A DNA stretch of 64,000 nucleotides from Cylicocyclus nassatus (lineage: Eukaryota > Nematoda > Chromadorea > Rhabditida > Strongylidae), in the NCBI GenBank assembly GCA_958299035.1, contig CATQJL010000316.1, positions 30,073,441-30,137,440 on the forward strand. The letters run 5' to 3'. The notes beneath the pieces were generated by a model, which saw only the letters and a program-made list of their open reading frames with translations, ran no database searches and was not told the origin of the DNA. The translations under genes and the position numbers were made by a program. This document shows, piece after piece, positions 1 through 10,770 of this stretch (position 1 is its first letter; each line of letters begins with the position of its first letter).

Positions 1-461
1 AAATCTGAAATTCTCGATACACAGATTTTTAACCTACGCTCTGCACTGTGAAAAAAATTGTCCTGTTTAAACGTCTCTTTAAAAGGTTATGATTTCAGAG
101 AAAAGTGTCAAATCAGTTAATTTTTTGTTTTCTGCAATAAACTGGTAATTCGTAACTTCTCACAGAGAAACCCAAACGAGACAAACCTTTCACGAACGAG
201 TAGGTCAAAAAACTTATGCGTTGACGATTTCAGATTTTTCTGCAGCTTTCCAGATTTTTGACGACCTAAGTTAAAATCAGCAAAGTTTATATGGCCTTCT
301 GTTTCTATTTTTATTTTGCAGTCAGTGCGTAGCGAAAGCAAAGCAGTAAAAGCGAGAGATCTGCTCTTTCGAATAAAGACAAAGAGAAGGAAATTTCTTT
401 GAGATAACGTAAAGTTATGATTTTTCAAAAATGAAACGACAGAACTTTTGGGACAACCTAA
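1..461. mobile_element. Foldback mariner-like element, family I, copy 1 (cut by window start)
   Basis: The right end carries the terminal inverted repeat of this family: reading inward from 461 it runs TTAGGTTGTCCCAAAAGTTC. It is flanked by TA at 462-463. The body matches the arms of the copies at 13,457 and 55,714, including a stretch meaning 'tgcagt..gcgtagc' at 318-335. No transposase can be read, so it is a non-autonomous element mobilised by a mariner enzyme elsewhere (family knowledge). The left end lies outside the window. Confidence 0.7.
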
Positions 462-466
462 TATAT

Positions 467-769
467 CAGTGGCGGTTCCAGGATTTCGGACCGGAAGGAA
501 GCGGCAAAAATTTTTTTCAAATGAAGGTGCGTGGCGTTAGCCATGCACTCAGAAATATTTTTGGAGTGCTTCTTAGGATTTTTGCGGGTTCATAACCTCT
601 ATTTACAATGCTAATTTAAATTTCTAAAAATTTTTGTAAATTTGATTTAATTATTTACAAGAATAAATAAGTCACCTGCACATTTTTATAACCCATGTAA
701 GTGAATTTCAAAAATTTCGCGACCGAGGGAGGGGGCGCGTCCTCCCTCACCCCCTTCGGTCCGCTACTG
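467..769. mobile_element. hAT-like MITE, family G, copy 1
   Basis: Termini are CAGTGGCGGTTCCAGG on the left and, read inward from the right, CAGTAGCGGACCGAAG. Flanks are AT-rich (ATATAT on both sides), so the target duplication cannot be fixed. Two relatives at 12,638 and 52,796 share the termini and an inner block with 'aaaatttcgcgacc'. The CAGTGGCGG terminus suggests the hAT superfamily; no coding capacity. Confidence 0.6.
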
Positions 770-774
770 ATATA

Positions 775-1691
775 TTGGGTTGTTGTAAAAATAATGTCCG
801 TTTTGTAAATTTTCAATTTGGAGGGCTGTAACTTCGTTCAGTCTTCATATTTTTGAAAGCGGTTAGGACCATCAGAAAGAGCAAACCTTTCGTAATTTAG
901 TGCGCGTCATACCGATATCGCAGACGGGAAGAAAACGACGCGTCAAAAAAACTGAAAGTTTTTTTTTGAAAACCTCGCCTTTAAGAGCTTACAACTCCCT
1001 TCAATTTTGTTCGTATGGCTGGAAATCAACTTATTTTGTAGCAGCAAACCATGAGTTTATCTGTGCGTAGAAAAGGCTCCAAGAAAAGAGTTCTGCGAAA
1101 AGAAAAGATAAAATTTCAAAAAGTTCACTTTTTTGAACTTACTTGTTGTAGGCTTGTAAGTGCCAAATTATGAAAATTTGGAATTTTTCGCACACTGAAT
1201 AGCTGAGTTTCTCTTCAAATAATGTAGTTAAGGTGTGCTAATCTCAAGCTTTTAGAAATGGGCGAAGCTTTGGCAATTGCTTTAATTATGAGAAATTTCT
1301 GATTCATAGAATGCCAGCAGCCGGTATTCATTTCGAGGCGTTAATTTCTCAAACCAGATGTCTCCAAAAACCCACATAAGCATGCAATAGGTAAACAATA
1401 TTCAACTAAAACAAATGCTATGTTTTTAGAAGGATTCGTTTATTTGCTTTTGAATTGTGGCCAAGAAAGTGAAAGCTATGAGATTCCGATTCTGAGTGCG
1501 GATACGCAAAATGCTTATAGAATTTTCTTAGATGAGGATAGCAGCCTAAATCCACCATTGTTAGAAAGTACATTTCCAATTTCCAGCTTTCCAATGATAT
1601 GCAAATTCTATATCGAAAAAGAAAGTTTGACGGAAAAAAGTTGTTTGAAATATAGGCCTAGAAAAACGGACATTATTTTTGCAACACCTAA
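775..1691. mobile_element. Mariner-like MITE, family H
   Basis: Terminal repeats start TTGGGTTGTTGTAAAAATAA on the left and TTAGGTGTTGCAAAAATAAT when read inward from the right, both running on into a GTCCGTTTT block. TA lies on each side (773-774 and 1692-1693). An open frame of about 100 codons at 1,420-1,731 crosses the right end and resembles nothing I know. Length 917 bp. Single copy in the window. Confidence 0.75.
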
Positions 1692-1696
1692 TAATA

Positions 1697-2322
1697 TCCA
1701 GTGTGTCCCAAAAAATGTATCTACTGCTTGATTGTAAATAACTCTCTTGTAATGAAGTGTTTCGAGAAGTTTTAGGTAACATTTTGTAGAGCGAGGTTGA
1801 ACTTAGACTTACTTTATGGAGCGAATCATCTATCACTCTTCATTACTGTAGGATTATGGTACGAACTTCGACAAGGATTTTAGACCATGGAAGCTATGTT
1901 CTGTCTCGGAACAAAACTAAACCAGCCACAAACTTTCATACTACGCTATGGGAGCAGCTGATTTCGAATTTGAAATTCCCATTTTACTATGTTGCTTCTT
2001 TCCTAAGTTATCCCCAGTGAATCGTGATAACTCAATTCCCAGCACTTGTCGGAAATGTAACTACATTGTCAAAAAAGCTAAAAACGCTCGTAAAAAGTTA
2101 TTGGGTGGAATCAGCAGCGCGGAAAACCTAGCACACGATTTTTCGGTTTTTTGAAAAAAAATTTGTTAGGTGGTGTAGTGGTTCACAATGGTTCCATATG
2201 CTGGAAGTTCTTATCGTAGTCCTACAGTAACGAAGAGAGATCGATGATTTGCTTACTGTCTAAAAAATGGTGTTTAAAACTACTCGAAACATTACAAAAG
2301 AGTTATTTACAACCGAGCAGTA
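1697..2322. mobile_element. Mariner-like foldback MITE, family A, copy 1 (right end degraded)
   Basis: The left terminus (TCCAGTGTGTCCCAAAAAAT) abuts family H with only TAATA between them. The body matches the complete copy at 6,027-6,706 along its length, including the long inner arms around a conserved 'cttcattactgtagga' block. The right terminus has lost its last 25 bases or so, hence an approximate end. Confidence 0.7.
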
Positions 2323-4047
2323 GGTTATATGATGAAAATAACCATTCCTGAGGCAGTAAAACATGTGAAAGTGTAACTTTCATAACAAGCAAAAGCAGGA
2401 ACCGAGAAGGGACAAAGAAGGCTTTTCACTTTAATAGTTTTCGTTCAATGGCCGAGTCCAAAATGTGTAAATAGGTGTTACTTTTGTATGCTTCATTCGA
2501 GTGCATCCGGAAATGCGTAGGTATAGTCAGGAAGGTGATTGTTTTACATCACAATAATGCTCCTCTGCTTTGGACAATCCATCTTTGGACTTGTAGCGAG
2601 ATCGTGCAGGCTTGAGCTTATCGGTTGTGGAACCGGAATCCGATCATTTTTAGTATAGATCACGTCTTTGTTCTCCAACCACAAAAAGGAATTGTTGAGA
2701 CTATGCGGTTTTGCCCGGCACCAATTGCGAGCCCTTCGAGCGCCTAAATCTCTAGTTGCATATCTTAGCAGTGTGATTTACCTGTAAAGTTTTACTCATA
2801 AAGAAAGCTACCTAAAGCACGGCATCTAGGGCATTCATAGGTGTAGCGCGTCATTCCAAATCGAGTTATGGGTTTTTTACTACGCGGAATTGACATGCTA
2901 TCAATGGGAAGACTGCTTATAGGTAAAAGTCTGCAAGAGAAAATGCTAAGACATCAAAATAACATCAAATCAACTTTTCCTCATTGAAAAGAAGCTTGAC
3001 GCAAGTGTATTAGCCGTAATGTAAGTAAGTGGATGACTACGCAAATTTTGCACAGAAAATAGTCAACAACTCGCCCCAAATTGATGCACTGCAGCTGTGA
3101 ATAGCATATTTGGAATCAGGTTTAGATCTTGTTTAGAATATGTAAATTTCTTTCTAGAAAGCCAGTTAAATTGGGTAATTTCCTTGTTATAGCATTTTCA
3201 TCAATTCTAAAATTCACCCGAGGCGCTTTTTTCAGTTTGCCAAAAAATCTATGCTTTTTCAAAGTCTTGGAAGCCAATCTTTGAACTTTAGGGCAACTTA
3301 TTGCTTTCAAATCGAGAAGAGAATGTATAATCGGTTGGTAACAAGTCCAAATGCTTTTATCCCGTTTACATTCGATAAAAGTCAACGTGCACACATCTCC
3401 TGATAAAAGATCAACTTTGTTAATGAGCTACATTGTGTGTTGACGCACTTTACAAAATGGTTATGCACTTATTCCACAGGATGGCGCATCTTGCAAGTAT
3501 AGCCATTGATGAGGTTCGATTGTACTAAACTAGCGCATGATGCCACATCGCACAATTGGGCCTACGTGTTCTTTGCTACGAGATATAAGAGCATTCTGAA
3601 TAAGAGGTAAGACTAGATGGCGCTGTGGCAAATGCACATTTTGTATTTAGTTTTACTCGTATGTTTCTCAATTTGCTGCTTGCTTTTGCTTGTCAAAGCA
3701 GTCTTAGATTCAAACAATCTCAACGGCACCTTCAGTCCCTTGGTTCGAACGTGATTGTAGATTGAAAAATCATTTGAAACTGCTGAATCTGGAATTTGCA
3801 AAGGAATTCAGAAAAGTTGTACAGAAAAAGTATTGGGTAGGTTATTTTGAACAAGACATTGTGCATGTGCCACACGTATACTGCCTTGAATGAGCTACAA
3901 TATATTTAGTTACCACGATGCGAGCTGGTAAATGCAGCGCAGAAAAGCCTCAGCCGTCCCATTCAACCATCTGGAACAATAAAACTCTCATTATTCATCA
4001 AAGGGTTTGTTCCATTTTGCATGTCAAATTATATCGGAATCAGAATA

Positions 4048-4838
4048 TTAAGTTGGAAATTAAGTTTTGCAACTATCTCAACAACTTTCTTCATTTTTAA
4101 CTGGCGCACTCAAAATTTGTCATTATGTAGATTATGAAGCAAGCTACAATCGCATATTGTAATCGCATACTATACCGCATATTGCATACTGTATACATAA
4201 TTCTTATATGCAGTGATTGTTACGGTAGGTATATGGTGCAAGGGGAGAACAGATAAGTTATTCGACATGCTAATCACGAAAACCATATCGAAATTGCATG
4301 ATAAGGAATTTTTTTTTGTAGGATTGCTTTAGGTTTACGGTTTTCGGGGTACCCCGATCAAAGAAAAACTTAGATCCAAAAAAATATTATAGTCATGTTT
4401 GTCAGGTCAGATAACCCCAATACGCGAAGTCTTGGCGGATTTTGAGGCTCCGACCTTCTTGGGACGATTGTTTCCAGCAGCCTTGCACACAGCGGCTCGT
4501 TCAACTTTGTGGGGGCGTAAAAACTCGAGTAATCTTCAAATTATATTTCTTTTCATTAAGTCAAATCAACCTTTAGCAATGATTCACACACGAGTTCAGA
4601 TCATTGCGCTTGGTCTAGGTTGGTAACGGCTTCATTTTCGCTTACAACACCAAAATTCTCGAAAATCACTAGTTTTTGGAAAACGGCTTGCATTTTTCGA
4701 ATTTGTGCTCAAAATTCACATAGTCACACAGTTGTGGAGCGTACTCGTTCTACATATTGCCATAGTTTGAACGCGCGACTTCCGAAAAGAATAGAGTTAT
4801 GAAGGAACTTGCAAAACTTAGTTTCCAACATCATATTA
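4048..4838. mobile_element. Mariner-like MITE, family E, copy 1
   Basis: The left terminus reads TTAAGTTGGAAATTAAGT and the right arm (read inward) carries GTTGGAAACTAAGTTTTGCA. These are diverged forms of the TTAGGTTGGCAACTAAGT terminus known for mariner elements. A copy sits at the matching place in copy B (51,449), so this insertion predates the duplication. The interior includes a purine-pyrimidine rich run 'gcatattg..gcatactg' at 4,145-4,195. The right end is approximate. Confidence 0.65.
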
Positions 4839-4975
4839 GCACTGATTTAATCCATCAGTTCTTTCTTCACGTCTTTTCCTTTCAATTTTGATCTGTGCTC
4901 ATTTAGTACGAAGAATGTTGCAAAGTGGTTCGCGAATCATTTCAAGAGCAAACTGTCAAAGGTGGGAACCGGACT

Positions 4976-5370
4976 CAAAGGCAGTGCTCGGCAGAATGAC
5001 AGCTTTGGGATATTGATCGCTATCGGTTCCTCTGGACGAGCTAAGTCCAAGACTATGCTTTGCAGCTTCAAAAGATATTAATAACCCGCTTTTTCAGACG
5101 TAAAAAGCGCTATTTGGGCGGACCGCGTATCTTGCTATCTAGAGCGCGATTGGCTTGTGAGTGGAGACACCGTACCTACCGTATCCAAGAGCCGATCGTG
5201 CTTGAGAGCAGGCATACGCCATCCGCCAAATTAGCACTTTTCACTTTTGGAAAAGCGAGTTATTGATATCTTTTGAAGCTGCAAAGTACAATCTTCGGCT
5301 TAGCTCATCCAGGGGAACCGAGAACGATGAACATCCCAAATTTATCATTCTGACGAGCCGCTGTCTTTAA
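4976..5370. mobile_element. Foldback MITE, family F, copy 1
   Basis: A nearly 400 bp hairpin-forming element: the left end CAAAGGCAGTGCTCGGCAG pairs with the right end GACGAGCCGCTGTCTTT, and the arms continue to a centre near 5,175. A second copy is at 44,646-45,034. Copy B of the duplication lacks it: the sequence runs straight from 'gaccgaact' to 'ctctagaa' near 52,360. The target duplication is not resolvable, so the superfamily is open. Confidence 0.75.
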
Positions 5371-5547
5371 CCTTTAGAACAAATCTACTACAAGCGGTTC
5401 TACATAGTCGCTTTGGTTAATAACAAGTCCAAGTTTTAGATACGTCCGCAAATAGAGAAAGGAAAAAATCAAGAACGTCTCATAGTTTTTGGTTGTGCTA
5501 CAGCGAAAACCGTGCAAAACTCAACCAGGTTGATCCAGGCTACCTGG

Positions 5548-5840
5548 CAAACCGTGAAAAACTCGATAAAGGTGCTTTGTTATTTTTATTAATAAAAATG
5601 ATCTCAGTATGACTTTGAAAGTCTGTAGTACCTCAAAAACTTAGAAATGTTACTTTGGCTTTATATTGACAAGTCTTCTGTGCCATCTCAAAAGTCGTGC
5701 AAAAATCGTATAAGGTGATCTGTTATTATTATTAATAAAAATGATCTCAGTATTATTCGAAAATCTACGGTACCTCAGAAATTTAGAAGAGCTGCTTTGG
5801 CTTTATACTACTGACATTTTTAGCATTTCCTCAATACCTT
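5548..5840 (+). repeat. Tandem duplication, two copies of about 143 bp
   Basis: The blocks starting near 5,555 and 5,699 share the order 'gataaaggtg', 'ttattaataaaaatgatctc', and 'agtacctc'/'ggtacctc'. Copy B of the large duplication has the block once (around 52,515-52,620), so this tandem step occurred in copy A only or was lost in B. Confidence 0.7.
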
Positions 5841-6026
5841 TTCCATGACATTGTTATGATCCCGCAGATTACTGTGTATCATTAGCGCAGAAGCAATCCG
5901 GGTGTTTTATATTCAACTCAGATATTATCGATAGAACTTTACGGTAGCAGCAAGCCTAAAAGGGCTCAAAATGTTATGTCGAAAGGAACGTAAAGTATCT
6001 AGCAAGACAGAGCCCAAATATTGATA

Positions 6027-6706
6027 TACAGAGTGTCCCAAAAAAATGTGGACACTGTTTGATCGTTAATAACTCCCTTGCTTTTATGTCTTCCGCCAAG
6101 CTTGAAACACCATTCTATAGAGCGAGGCCTAGCTTAGATCTACAGTAAAGAGCGAATTGTCGATCGCTCTTCATTACTGTAGGATTACGGTAGGAACTTT
6201 GACAAGGATTTTAAGCCGTTGAAAGCCATATTCTGCCTCGGAACAAAACCAAACAGGCCAAAAACTTTTATACATGGGTAACGGAAGCCGCTGAGTTCGA
6301 ATATGAAATTTCCACTTCACTGTGACGCTTCTTTTTAAGGTTATCCCAGGTAAACCTTAATAACTGAATTTTCAGCGTTTGTCAAAAATGTGGTTACACC
6401 GTCAAAAAAGCTAAAAACACTCGTAAAAAGGTGCGTTATGGAATCAGCGTGCCCTAAACCCTTAGTACACGATTTTTCAGATTTTTAAAAAAATTTTTGT
6501 CAAATGGCATATTTCACAATAGATCCACATGCCAGAAGTTCATACCGTAATCCTACAATAATGAAGAGCGATCGGTGATCTGCTCCATGCCATAAATCTA
6601 AGTTGTACCTCGCTCTACAGAATGGTGCTTTAAGCTCGGGGAAAGACATAAAAGCAACGGAGTTATTAACGATCAAACAGTGTTCACATTTTTGGGACAC
6701 CCTGTA
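6027..6706. mobile_element. Mariner-like foldback MITE, family A, copy 2 (complete)
   Basis: Termini are TACAGAGTGTCCCAAAAAAA on the left and TACAGGGTGTCCCAAAAATG read inward from the right. The inverted arms are about 200 bp long with a conserved block around 'tgtaggatta'. TA flanks both ends (6,025-6,026 and 6,707-6,708). 680 bp, no transposase. It shares a TATA step with family B on its right. Confidence 0.85.
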
Positions 6707-6710
6707 TATA

Positions 6711-7583
6711 TTAGGGTAAACGGTAAAAAATGGGACAGCTTGATTTTCATTACATTTTGGAATTTTTTTGTTTCGGGCAACAGCAAGTAAGCGGCAACTT
6801 AAACGTTGCTTACATGGGCGACTTTCGCTTATTATTCTGACAACGCGTTAACGCTCCTCTTCCACTATCCTACACGTGGCGCCGTGAAGAACTCGAACAG
6901 GGTTTTTTGAGCAATTTTCAATCTTGCGCTGTTATACCGTAAAGTCGTAAAGCAAATGACATACCATTCGAAAGAGCTCTTCATGCTCTTTCGAACGATA
7001 TGTTAAATGCGTGAGATTTCTTTTCAATTTCAGAAGAAAAAATCGAACAAACCTGAAAAATAGCTATTTTTGGCGCAACAAAAAACCAAAAAATCATGTT
7101 TTGCCCTATATTTTCCGAAGATAGATAAAATCTGAGGTAAGCTGCATATGGATGAATAGAGCGTAAAAAGCTCTATCAGATGATACCTAGAAATCATGCA
7201 TTTACCTGCAAAGAATTGAATAACGCGTATCTTTGTTCTCGAAGCTGTTAATGGGCATATCTCCTGACATTAAGAGTTAAAGCCGCCAAGCCGTCATGGG
7301 TTTGGTGACTGTCCCACCACCCACTCCAGCAGTGGTACTTTGGGTGGTCTCACATGTTTTACTGCGCCGATACTGCTCAGACTTCATTATTTCTCGAAGT
7401 AACTAACTTTGCATTTTAGCAAGTATAAAAATTATCAATTATATAAATGACCTTCTATAGGTGCTATCTGAAAGAGAATAATTTATTCTAATATCCATCA
7501 CAATTGGAAAGTTCAGTCACTTTTCTTCCTTGAGAAATCTGCAATTATTCTCAAGGTGTCCCATTTTTTACCGTTCACCCTAA
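6711..7583. mobile_element. Mariner-like MITE, family B
   Basis: Left terminus TTAGGGTAAACGGTAAAAAA and, read inward from the right, TTAGGGTGAACGGTAAAAAA, both continuing into TGGGACA. TA on each side. 873 bp without recognisable coding sequence. It contains a short perfect hairpin at 6,967-6,995 (11-bp stem TTCGAAAGAGC, 7-base loop). Confidence 0.85.
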
Positions 7584-7587
7584 TATA

Positions 7588-8515
7588 TACAGGGTGCGGC
7601 AAAAGTCTGGGAGCCTAACTTTGCAGTACTGTAATTACAAAGATATTGATGGTTTTGATTTCAATGCCGCATAATGCTGCGGTGATCCTCTACAGAATAC
7701 ACTTTATTTGGCTGGAAATGGCTGCCATATGTTTTTGTAAGAATGGAAATTACCAAACTACTACTTTTGCAAAGCGAAAAAACCAGAATTTTTGGTATTT
7801 ACCATTTTTGCTGTAACTAGAGATGCTGTTAATATTCTACAAGACTCCGATGCACACAACATAGAAGAGGCTTTGCGCTATTGTATCCTAGTTTTGCTTT
7901 TGCCAGGAGCTGTTCTTGCATGAACGGAAAATAATTGCGAATGTTACCTACGTGCCAGTGGAAATCCGTCTTCAGAACAAATTTAAAAGCCGTAGAATGC
8001 TCAACAGGCACTGCGACCAAGGCTGTATTTCTTGCATACGTCTTCTAAATTAGAATCTATTGAAATTCGGCCATGACACTTTTTATACTTTTCAAACGAT
8101 ATTTTTAAGTTTTTATTCGGCGTTTGTAGCCAAAATTCCGGTATGCGACGTACAGATGCTTCTAATTGAAACTCCAATATTTTTATTTCTAGGCAATGCA
8201 AAAAATTCTTTTGGAAGCATGTTGTAGACAAAAGTTTGCTCTATCACGCTGCGCATTTGCCAAGGTATAAAAAGCAGTTATTGTGAAGCCGTGGGGCGAA
8301 TTCCATTACGACTACCTGCGTGCCATGACAGGTGGACTTGCCAAGATTTTGTAGGGCTGCGTGGAAGCCAAATGAGGCAGTTTTGCAATTCAAGAACTGG
8401 GCTGTATCTGCAATAGTTCGAATTATGTGTGCGCCAAATTTCTCGTTTCTAGGCACTTCCCTTCTCGTTTTGTACGAAAAAGTACTAGGCTCCCCGACTT
8501 TTGCCGCACCCTGTA
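7588..8515. mobile_element. Mariner-like MITE, family C, copy 1
   Basis: Left terminus TACAGGGTGCGGCAAAAGTC; read inward from the right the same 20 bases occur with no change, followed by GGGGAGCCT. TA flanks at 7,586-7,587 and 8,516-8,517. An inverted-orientation copy lies at 21,503-22,417. A minus-strand open frame at 8,244-8,528 is shared almost unchanged with that copy. I do not recognise it as a transposase. Confidence 0.85.
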
Positions 8516-8724
8516 TATGGCGCTGCATTTTCGCATTGTTGAATGCCCCAATCTTGAAAGAATAGAAAGCGATGATGCTGAAATACGCTTTTCAAAAAAC
8601 TGTAGCCCATAGTATAACATCAATAACAACAATCAAGTTGCAAAGAAAAAACAAAAAGTATGGAGTTTTAAGGAAAGTACTTATTTAGGTATTGTCATTT
8701 ATGTCTGGAATCGATACACAAATA

Positions 8725-8934
8725 CCCTATTTTCAGGTGTATAAGCCGCACCCTTTTTGCTCTAAACGCGAGCAGACCCAGGCGTGCCGCCGCGCATATG
8801 TCTCGCGAAGCGGTCGCCTTATCGCATACTGCTCTCACTTAACGCGCTCCATGATGACAGTCAGTCTTTTGGCGTGTTCGCCTTTAGAGTGAAAAGGGTG
8901 CGGCTTATACACCTGAAAATAGGGTACTCTACCA
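8725..8934. mobile_element. Tc1/mariner-type MITE, family S
   Basis: A 210 bp element whose ends are inverted repeats of about 33 bp starting CCCTATTTTCAGGTGTATAA and running into GCCGCACCC. TA is duplicated at 8,723-8,724 and 8,935-8,936. The uninterrupted target is present in copy B at 53,348-53,349 (GGATACCCTACCACG). The interior is GC-rich compared with its surroundings. Confidence 0.9.
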
Positions 8935-9589
8935 CGTATATTCGTAAATTCCAATCGTGCATTCAAAAGGCTGGGCTCAGTTTATTCTCCATTGTATGTT
9001 TAGCTGAAAAGACTGCAACATACAAAGGCCCGTACTTTTCGATGGTGAGGGTGTCAAGCGGTTAAAACTTATCGTTTGCTGCACTTACGCAAACAAAATT
9101 GATCTCATTTTCTCGGGCATCAGCAGAAAGGAACTGCCAAATGTTACCGCGTAAATGAAGAGCTTTTACGACGTGATGCAGCCGTGGGAAGTTTTGTTCA
9201 TAAAGCGGTAGCCAAGACTAAAGCCACCTACAAGAATGTGCCTTTGTTTACTGGGATACCAGCGTTGTCAAAATTTAATGCAAGTGTTTTCCCAGACTAT
9301 TGTAGCAGCCAAGCATGTCTCGGTTTTTGGATCGTTCAGACCGCGCACAAAGGCTCCGTATGTTTTATACTTGGGTGATTCGAAAATTTTTCATCGAATA
9401 AACGAATATCGAATAAATTCGAAAATGAAAAAAACTCGAGTGAATGAATTTCGAATAAATTGGGAAAATCAAAAATATCGAATGAATGGATATCGAATAT
9501 ATTCGAACATTGGGAGTTGAATTTCGATTAGATATTCGAATGATTTTTCGAATAACTACTGCAACATATCTAAAACTTGCTGACATTTC

Positions 9590-9990
9590 TGGCTAAAACC
9601 GATTCATTCATAATCAGCACCCTCATATCCCCTACACCAACTCCTAGCTCAAGCTTTTCCAGAAATCGGTGGAATCGATAAACAAAAATTTTGTTTATAT
9701 CAGCACTCTCACTTACCCCCCTGTACCAAGATCCAGCTCCGTAGCTCAAAGTTCCCCAGAAATCGATAAAATCGATAAAAAAATTTTTATTCATAATCAG
9801 CACACTCACTTACCCCCCCCCCTGCACCAACTCCCAGCTCCGAAGCTCAAAGTTTCCCAAAAATCGATAAAATCGATAAACAAAAGTTTTGTTCATAATC
9901 AGCACCCTCACTTACCCCCCCCCCCACCCCTGTACCAGCTCCCAGCTCCGTAGCTCAAAGTTTCCCAAAAATCGATAAATCGATAATCGT
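9590..9990 (+). repeat. Four tandem M-type modules inside Q
   Basis: Roughly 105-110 bp modules, each with the order 'aatcagca', 'ctcacttaccccc', 'caactcccagctc', 'agctcaaag' and an ATCGATAAAATCGAT stretch. The C-tract length varies (about 4 to 14). The module is the same as the one in the family M elements at 16.5, 24.2, 25.7 and 57.7 kb. Confidence 0.8.
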
Positions 9991-10315
9991 GCATCTTCGT
10001 GATCCTTGCGCGTTATGCACCGTAGGGTAACCGCATTTGTGCACCTTGATCCTGCCGCTTTGTTCGACAGCAGACCTCAGGCGTCAACTACATTTCAAGG
10101 GCAGTTTAGCAGAGTAGCAGCAAATGAAATTGGCTGCGACTGAAATTTAAAATTGAGGCTTGCACACGCTATACATCTGTGGTGAGCTGGTGTTACACCT
10201 GAAGACATCTGTAACTCATTGATCGAAAAAGATCAATTAAAATCCACATTTATTTTTTTAATGTCGCAAGCAGTCGGAGGAATGCGACTTTCCAACAGTT
10301 CAAAGGTCGTTACGG

Positions 10316-10770
10316 TTGCAAAAAAGATGCATTACCTGGTCTTGTAAAAAAAATACGAAAACGAAGCGAGCTTGGTACTCACAGTTGGCTCTGCAACAAA
10401 CTCGAATAATTTGGATACAGAGTTCATTCGAATACGAATTCGAATAAACATTCGAATAAAACATTTGAATAAAATCTATTCGAAAACCCGTTTTTCGATT
10501 ATTCGAGTTTTCGAATTTTTTCGAAATCCTGTTCTTTGATGCAAAAAAAAGTTGCATTACCTGGTCTTGTAAAAAAAATACGAAAACGAAGCGAGCTTGG
10601 TACTCACAGTTGGCTCTGCAACAAACTCGAATAATTTGGATACAGAGTTCATTCGAATACGAATTCGAATAAACATTCGAATAAAACATTTAAATAAAAT
10701 TTATTCGAAAACCCGTTTTTCGATTATTCGAGTTTTCGAATTTTTTCGAAATCCTGTTTTTTGATTATTC
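10316..10770 (+). repeat. Tandem duplication of about 225 bp within Q
   Basis: The block beginning 'ttacctggtcttgtaaaa' at 10,332 recurs at 10,557 with very few changes, including the ATTCGAATA-rich tail. The second copy runs into further TTCGAA repeats up to 10,915. An open minus-strand frame of 129 codons here is a by-product, since the period is a multiple of three. Confidence 0.85.

Noticed and set aside
2160..2235. tRNA-like box A (GGTGGTGTAGTGGTTCACA)
   Set aside because: No acceptor stem or box B follows, and the sequence is part of MITE family A; the copy at 6,500-6,560 has the same region without the box.
3728..3745. Box B-like GGTTCGAACG (also at 51,147)
   Set aside because: No box A at the right distance and no foldable cloverleaf; it is shared duplicated sequence.
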